A stretch of 23,840 nt of DNA. Source: a virus. Below are positions 20,505-23,840 of this stretch, in pieces (position 1 is the stretch's first letter; the number at the start of each line of letters is the position of its first letter). Made by a program: the position numbers and the translations under genes. The stretch spans positions 1 to 23,840 of the IMG/VR virus record IMGVR_UViG_3300048997_000278. The stretch is one strand, 5' to 3'. The notes under the pieces were generated by a model, which saw only the letters and a program-made list of their open reading frames with translations, searched no databases and was not told the DNA's origin.

Positions 20505-20870
20505 CTAGAGGCAGGCTTCGACTTGGCCCACGAGCTTGTGGTTCACGCCCCACATGCTGGTGATCGCGTGGAGAACGACCTTGCGGCTTGCTCCTTCGTC
20601 CGTGATGTCGATCACCCAATTGACGTATCGGCCCAGGTTGGCCGACGGGCCCCAGCTGTACGTCTCGCCGTGTTCGGTTGGAGCGTAGACCACCGGAAAC
20701 GCGGATTTGTCGAACTGGGGCAGGAAGCAGCTCCTGAATTGAGCAATCGTCTTGGGTGTCACCCGCACCAGCGTCGGAGGGTCGTCTCGCCGAGTTGCGA
20801 CCGTTGAGCAGCTCGCCAGAGCTGCAGCGACGGCTGTAAGCAGCATCGCGCTTAACGCGAAAAGGCGCAT
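20505..20870 (-). CDS. Small lipoprotein, candidate superinfection-exclusion/lysogenic conversion factor
   Basis: The protein has 121 residues. It opens with a classic lipoprotein signal: MRL, a hydrophobic core, then the lipobox L18-A19-S20-C21 (LASC). After Cys21 the mature part is soluble ('RRDDPPTLVRVTPKTIAQFRS...', 'WGPSANLGRYVNWVIDITDEG', 'VLHAITSMWGVNHKLVGQVEACL'). ATG 20870 is inside the end of the HIRAN gene (19-base overlap), so it is read with the repressor operon. Lipoproteins made by prophages often block superinfection or alter the envelope; that is an inference from location, not a family match. A longer start upstream would remove the signal. Confidence 0.7.
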   Translation of the reverse strand: MRLFALSAMLLTAVAAALASCSTVATRRDDPPTLVRVTPKTIAQFRSCFLPQFDKSAFPVVYAPTEHGETYSWGPSANLGRYVNWVIDITDEGASRKVVLHAITSMWGVNHKLVGQVEACL

Positions 20871-21208
20871 GTCCCGATTTCCCCTGGCTTGACATTGACA
20901 CTCACCACGACGCCGGCGCCGTGCTCGCCAGGGTGTATCGCGAAAATGATCGCTTCGCAGCACTGGCCCTCGTCATGGATCGCGGTGCGAAGCCAACTAT
21001 CGCGGGCAACATAGCCGAGCGTCGCCCCGCCCGCGGTTTTTGCGACGAGTGCCTGGTCGTCGTAGGGATTGCCGATGTCGTGAAGCACCTCGACGCGGTC
21101 ACCCGGCCTCGCGTCGAGAATCGCACGCTGGTAATTGAGCTCGCCCACGAGGCCGACGGGGTAGCTGCCCGGCGGCCAGTCTTCGTCGTCCACGCCGTAG
21201 TCGCTCAT
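20852..21208 (-). CDS. HIRAN-domain protein
   Basis: The protein has 118 residues, essentially one HIRAN domain: 'YPVGLVGELNYQ' (18-27), 'ARPGDRVEVLHDIGNPYDDQALVAKTAGGATLGYVARDSWL' with the typical NPYD (47-50) and 'GYVAR' (65-69) features. HIRAN domains bind 3' DNA ends or small DNA substrates in Rad5/HLTF-type proteins and also occur alone or in mobile elements. The ATG overlaps the CI stop as ATGA with AGGAGG in CI's last codons. It is probably lysogen-expressed with CI. A DNA-end sensing or defence role is plausible but not shown. Confidence 0.8.
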   Translation of the reverse strand: MSDYGVDDEDWPPGSYPVGLVGELNYQRAILDARPGDRVEVLHDIGNPYDDQALVAKTAGGATLGYVARDSWLRTAIHDEGQCCEAIIFAIHPGEHGAGVVVSVNVKPGEIGTCAFSR

Positions 21209-21867
21209 ATCCTCCTCACCACGCCGACCACGCGCCCGATGACCTGCGCCTCACCTTCATAGGCGATGATCGGCGAGACCGCCGCATTGTCGCTGTTGAT
21301 CTGCAAACTGCCGTCGGGCAGCGACCGCAGTCGCTTGATCATTCCCCACCCGCCATAGCTCAGCGCCCAGATCCGATCCTGCTGCTTCGGCGTGTTCTGC
21401 GCCCGGTCGATGATCACCAGGTCCTGGTCGAGGATCGTCGGCATCATCGAATCGCCGTCGCCGCGCGCGACCATCAATTGGTCGGCCGAGCTCGTGGTGA
21501 GGCCGCGCAGCCATGACCGGCTGAATGGCACCATCTGCACCACTGGCCAATCCTCGAGCACCGATCCGCCGCCCATGCTGAGGCCGACCTGCACCTCCGG
21601 GATCAGCACCGCGTCGAGCTGCTCGGCGATGTCCTGGGCTTTCGGCGCCGGCAGCGCGCCTTCGGTCGCGTCGTCGGTCTCGCCGGTCAGGTACGCTGGC
21701 GTCGTGCCGAGCTCGCGCGCAATGAGGTGGAGGTGTTTCGAACCGTACGACTCGCCCGTCGCTAGCTTGCCGATGGCCTGCTGGCTGATGCCTACGCGCC
21801 GAGCCAGTTCAGCCTGGCTTAGGCCGACGACCGCAAGTCGCTGACGGAACCGGGCAGCATCAAACAT
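21205..21867 (-). CDS. CI-like phage repressor (HTH plus S24 peptidase)
   Basis: The protein has 220 residues from ATG 21867, chosen because it is next to the divergent operator; upstream in-frame codons cross that region. Residues about 1-60 form an XRE helix-turn-helix ('LSQAELARRVGISQQAIGKLATGES'). Residues about 95-220 are an S24 peptidase/dimerisation domain, with Ser140 in 'GDGDSMMPTI' and Lys178 in 'WGMIKRL' forming the catalytic dyad. Where LexA/CI have Ala-Gly there is 'LSMGGG', so self-cleavage at that site cannot be assumed. It keeps the prophage silent and transcribes left with HIRAN and lipoprotein genes. Confidence 0.93.
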   Translation of the reverse strand: MFDAARFRQRLAVVGLSQAELARRVGISQQAIGKLATGESYGSKHLHLIARELGTTPAYLTGETDDATEGALPAPKAQDIAEQLDAVLIPEVQVGLSMGGGSVLEDWPVVQMVPFSRSWLRGLTTSSADQLMVARGDGDSMMPTILDQDLVIIDRAQNTPKQQDRIWALSYGGWGMIKRLRSLPDGSLQINSDNAAVSPIIAYEGEAQVIGRVVGVVRRI

Positions 21868-21967
21868 ACAACCATGCCTATCACCATAGTTGTTGGCGAC
21901 AGCGACAAGGTTTGTTGTTGACAGCATCTCAACCGGAGTTGTAGCTGTTCGACTCGTGGACCAGGCG
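21868..21967. promoter_or_regulatory. Divergent CI/Cro operator-promoter region
   Basis: The 100 bases between the CI ATG and the Cro-like ATG hold one ACAAC (21868-21872) and three GTTGT half-sites (21889-21893, 21914-21918, 21938-21942). ACAACCAT and ATAGTTGT (21868-21875 with 21886-21893) form an imperfect inverted repeat, and CAAC-CGGA-GTTG (21930-21941) is a second inverted pair. This is what a CI/Cro operator set looks like; which copies bind which protein is inference. Confidence 0.7.
21918..21945 (+). promoter_or_regulatory. Candidate rightward early promoter (PR)
   Basis: A consensus -35 TTGACA (21918-21923) is followed 16 bases later by TGTAGC (21940-21945), a weak -10. The -35 overlaps a GTTGT site and the -10 a second one, so repressor binding would block it. 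It points to the Cro-like gene, ATG 21968. Confidence 0.5.
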
Positions 21968-22327
21968 ATGACACCTCAACAGGCGCTCAGCCAAGCCGTC
22001 AATCGGATCGGCTCTCAGGCTGCCATGGGCCGCCTGCTCGGCGTTTCGCAGGCGGCAGTTTGGAAATGGCTCGAGGAGGGCATGGCCCTTCCTGCCGAGC
22101 ACGTACTCAAGGTCGAGCGCGCGACCAACGTGTTGCGCCACGACCTCCGTCCCGATCTCTACCCCCGCGGCCTCCAGGACGACGTCCCCTTCAACCCTGA
22201 CGGGGGTTCGGCGACCGCTGACGATCTTCCCCTCACCCCGCCCCCCGAATGGCCGATAGCAGGCGCACACGGCGAGAGCGCGGAGAATAGCGAAGCCGAA
22301 TTCCAAGCGGCCGGAGGCGCGCGATGA
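21968..22327 (+). CDS. Cro/YdaS-like HTH regulator
   Basis: The protein has 119 residues. The start ATG 21968 is chosen because it follows the candidate promoter; the frame upstream belongs to the operator. Residues 1-65 are a YdaS/Cro-type helix-turn-helix ('TPQQALSQAVNRIGSQAAMGRLLGVSQAAVWKWLEEG' then 'LPAEHVLKVERATNVLRHDLRPDLYP'). The tail (about 66-119) is Asp/Pro/Glu-rich and low in structure. It is divergent from CI, so it should act as the early repressor/lytic switch protein. It ends in an ATGA overlap with the next ORF. Ribosome binding site weak (GGACCAGG). Confidence 0.88.
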   Translation: MTPQQALSQAVNRIGSQAAMGRLLGVSQAAVWKWLEEGMALPAEHVLKVERATNVLRHDLRPDLYPRGLQDDVPFNPDGGSATADDLPLTPPPEWPIAGAHGESAENSEAEFQAAGGAR

Positions 22328-22452
22328 CACCCCGCGCCCTTCGGCCAACCAGCAACGCCGGCGATCAGCTTGCCGTCGGCGTTGGCGCGGCGGTCGATGA
22401 GGCATTACGCCGACCTGCCGCCGCGCTTTCATCCAAGGAGAACCGCCGGTGA
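22324..22452 (+). CDS. Coupled small ORF (42 aa) in the early operon
   Basis: The ORF starts in an ATGA overlap with the Cro-like stop and ends in a GTGA overlap with the next GTG, exactly bridging the two genes (MTPRALRPTSNAGDQLAVGV...). Composition is Ala/Arg-rich, with no recognised motif. It may be a real small early protein or only a translational bridge; the perfect coupling on both sides is the reason to list it. Confidence 0.5.
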   Translation: MTPRALRPTSNAGDQLAVGVGAAVDEALRRPAAALSSKENRR

Positions 22453-23015
22453 CCAAGATCAGAGCTGCATTCACCTTCGAGAACGCGCTAACCAAGGTCG
22501 CCGCGCACATCGGCTGGACCGAGGTCGCGCGGATCTGCGACGCCGCCGAAAGTACGGTCCGCAATTGGTCGGACCCGGACACGACCGCGTCGATCACCCT
22601 CGACGCCGCGCTCAAGCTCGACCGAGCCTGGCACGAGGTCACCGGCGGCGACAGCGCGCCGTTCCTCACCTGCTACGCGATGCGCTTCGACGTCGAGAGC
22701 CTTGCGACGGGCCCCGGCCGCGCGGCGCTGCTGACCAGCGTCGCCAGGGCTGCCAAGGAAAGCGGCGAAGCGGTTGCCGCGACGCTCAACGCCGCCGGCC
22801 CGACGGCCGATCGTGCCGACTTCGCCATCGCCGAGCGCGAGATCGAGGAATCGGTCGAGGCGCTCAAGAATTCGCTGACCGCGCTCCGCGCGCGTCGCAA
22901 GGCCGTCGAAGAGGGCGACGCCGACTTCAACAGCAGCTTCCAGGAGCGAAACGAGGGAGCGGACACCACCGCTCGGGCGCCGGAGGTCGCCCCACCCCCG
23001 ACAGTGACGGCCTGA
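22449..23015 (+). CDS. Putative CII-like phage regulator
   Basis: The protein has 188 residues from GTG 22449, coupled to the small ORF by GTGA and preceded by AAGGAG (8 bases). The N-terminus ('ALTKVAAHIGWTEVARICDAAESTVRNWSDPDTTASITLDAALKLDRAWHEVTGGDSAPFL', split) is a helix-turn-helix type common on phage early regulators of the CII/CP76 kind. The C-terminal half is a charged coiled coil ('EIEESVEALKNSLTALRARRKAVEEGD') with a Pro/Thr tail. Third gene of the early operon, where CII-type regulators sit. Family assignment is by position and HTH pattern. Confidence 0.6.
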   Translation: MTKIRAAFTFENALTKVAAHIGWTEVARICDAAESTVRNWSDPDTTASITLDAALKLDRAWHEVTGGDSAPFLTCYAMRFDVESLATGPGRAALLTSVARAAKESGEAVAATLNAAGPTADRADFAIAEREIEESVEALKNSLTALRARRKAVEEGDADFNSSFQERNEGADTTARAPEVAPPPTVTA

Positions 23016-23047
23016 CGCTTAGCGTCCGTCGCTGACCTGACCTGACC
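23014..23047. other. Palindrome and CTGAC repeats in early intergenic gap
   Basis: Just after the CII-like stop are GACGCT-T-AGCGTC (23014-23026) and a three-fold CTGACC direct repeat (23032-23047). The palindrome is too tight for a stable hairpin loop, so an operator is more likely than a terminator. The remaining gap to 23121 shows no promoter I can defend. Confidence 0.45.
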
Positions 23048-23121
23048 AGACTCTCTTAGCCCACCGACCGACGCGCCCGGCCTGATTCCGGGAGCGCCAT
23101 TGCTTTGCCTGGAGAATGCCG

Positions 23122-23316
23122 ATGAACGCCCAGTTCCGAACGCTCCGGACCCACCGACCGGTGGTCGGCGATCCGATCCATCCGGCGTGGTGCAGCTGCT
23201 CCGATTGCACGCTCGACCGACGCCACAGCTTCCGCCTCGACCTGCTCGTCCTGGGCCTCGGCGCCGTCGCCGCGCTGCTCGCAGTCGCGACCATCCTGCT
23301 GCTCGGAATCAAGTGA
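23122..23316 (+). CDS. Small Cys-rich single-pass membrane protein
   Basis: The protein has 64 residues. The ATG at 23122 is preferred over one at 23116 because the GGAG site lies 7 bases before the former. It has a 'CSCSDC' cluster (Cys24, Cys26, Cys29) on a soluble N-terminus, then a transmembrane helix (about 40-62, 'DLLVLGLGAVAALLAVATILLLG'). It ends in a TGATG overlap with the zinc-ribbon gene. Orientation and function are unknown; an early phage membrane factor is a guess. Confidence 0.65.
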   Translation: MNAQFRTLRTHRPVVGDPIHPAWCSCSDCTLDRRHSFRLDLLVLGLGAVAALLAVATILLLGIK

Positions 23317-23822
23317 TGGTGTGGGGCACCCATGGCGCGAGGCGCCAAGAACCGCTGCCGTCGTGCGCGACGATCGACATCCCGCCGCCGCGGCTGATCC
23401 GCTGCGTCAATTGCGAGAGCCAATTCGTCCTGCTCCCGGGACAGACACTGCCGCCGCGCTGGAAACTGATCGGCGGCGAGCCGGTCTGCACCGACTGCGC
23501 AACGCCCGAGAAAGGCGCACTGCGCGCTGCCACCGGGCGAATGCCCAGGGTCGAGCCGGCGAGCACCAGGTCGATCGGAGTGACTGAGCAGCCGCGCAAA
23601 TATCACGGCTACCGGATCGGCTACGAGATCGCGCTCGGTTTCGCCGCCATCCAGATCCGCGCCGGGTCGAAGCCGCCGCCAGGGCGCGACGAGGCGGTCC
23701 AGTTCATGCTCGACCGGCACGAGCTCGACGATCTCGTCATCCACTTGAGCACCATCCGTGCCGAGCTCGTCGCCTCGCAGACGCCCGGCACCGCCGCGCG
23801 GGAAGGCCGGCTCAATGGCTAG
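23316..23822 (+). CDS. Zinc-ribbon-like early phage protein
   Basis: The protein has 168 residues from ATG 23316 in a TGATG overlap; the same frame upstream is non-genic. It has two CxxC pairs spaced like a zinc ribbon: 'LIRCVNCESQF' (Cys30, Cys33) and 'EPVCTDCATPEK' (Cys58, Cys61). After a linker, 'RIGYEIALGFAAIQIRAGSKPPPGRDEAVQFMLDRHELDDLVIHLSTIRAELVAS' is helical. Such proteins are common small early phage genes; partner or nucleic acid unknown. It overlaps the next, edge-cut gene by 8 bases. Confidence 0.65.
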   Translation: MVWGTHGARRQEPLPSCATIDIPPPRLIRCVNCESQFVLLPGQTLPPRWKLIGGEPVCTDCATPEKGALRAATGRMPRVEPASTRSIGVTEQPRKYHGYRIGYEIALGFAAIQIRAGSKPPPGRDEAVQFMLDRHELDDLVIHLSTIRAELVASQTPGTAAREGRLNG

Positions 23823-23840
23823 CCGCGCGATCGAAGCGGG
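23815..23840 (+). CDS. Start of next early gene (cut by right edge)
   Basis: ATG at 23815 overlaps the previous stop by 8 bases and opens MASRAIEAG to the window end. Coupled start and in-frame continuation suggest a further gene of the early operon, but 8 complete codons are not enough to name it. The ribosome binding site would be the GGAAGG just upstream. Confidence 0.4.

Noticed and set aside
1-23840. Integrase, att sites, lysis genes, tRNAs, IS elements, CRISPR arrays
   Set aside because: Looked for on both strands and not seen; they may lie outside the window.

Overview
This window is the interior of an intact-looking temperate phage genome, almost certainly a prophage. The host looks like a high-GC alphaproteobacterium. 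By eye about two thirds of bases are G or C, GTG starts are common, and the tail genes resemble those of alphaproteobacterial gene transfer agents (GTAs). A sphingomonad is my best guess, but that is inference: no host gene is present. No integrase, att site, lysis gene, tRNA, IS element or CRISPR array is visible, so both phage ends lie outside the window.

Layout. From about 17.2 kb down to base 1, the minus strand carries a compact HK97/GTA-type head and tail operon. In order of transcription (right to left) it runs: small terminase (P27 type), large terminase, portal, prohead protease, major capsid protein, small head-region proteins, a lectin-like repeat protein, head-tail connectors (gp6-, gp16- and gp10-like), tail terminator (DUF3168), major tail protein, tail chaperones, tape measure protein, minor tail proteins and the start of a tail-tip protein. 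The genes are tightly packed, with many 4-base start/stop overlaps. The exceptions are short hairpin-bearing gaps in front of the capsid and major tail genes.

From 17.5 to 20.4 kb, still on the minus strand, lies a middle module: HNH endonuclease, a Gam-like DNA-end protector, several small unknown proteins, a possible late regulator and a LexA-like winged-helix protein. From 20.5 to 21.9 kb is a lysogeny cassette made of an S24-type CI repressor, a HIRAN-domain protein and a small lipoprotein. All three face left and overlap, so they are probably expressed in the lysogen. A divergent operator region with repeated GTTGT half-sites (about 21.87-21.97 kb) separates them from a rightward early operon: a Cro/YdaS-like regulator, a 42-aa coupled ORF, a CII-like regulator, a small Cys-containing membrane protein and a zinc-ribbon protein. 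This operon runs off the right edge.

How it works together. CI and the Cro-like protein presumably compete over the 21.9 kb operators. HNH and terminase suggest cos-type packaging. Intrinsic-terminator-like hairpins immediately upstream of the major capsid and major tail genes share an identical 24-base block and leave no room for a promoter, which suggests antitermination, readthrough or RNA processing in the late operon. The most unusual parts are this shared leader, the 613-aa lectin-plus-repeat protein encoded among the head genes, and the repressor-HIRAN-lipoprotein cassette. There is no gene-free stretch above 300 bases.
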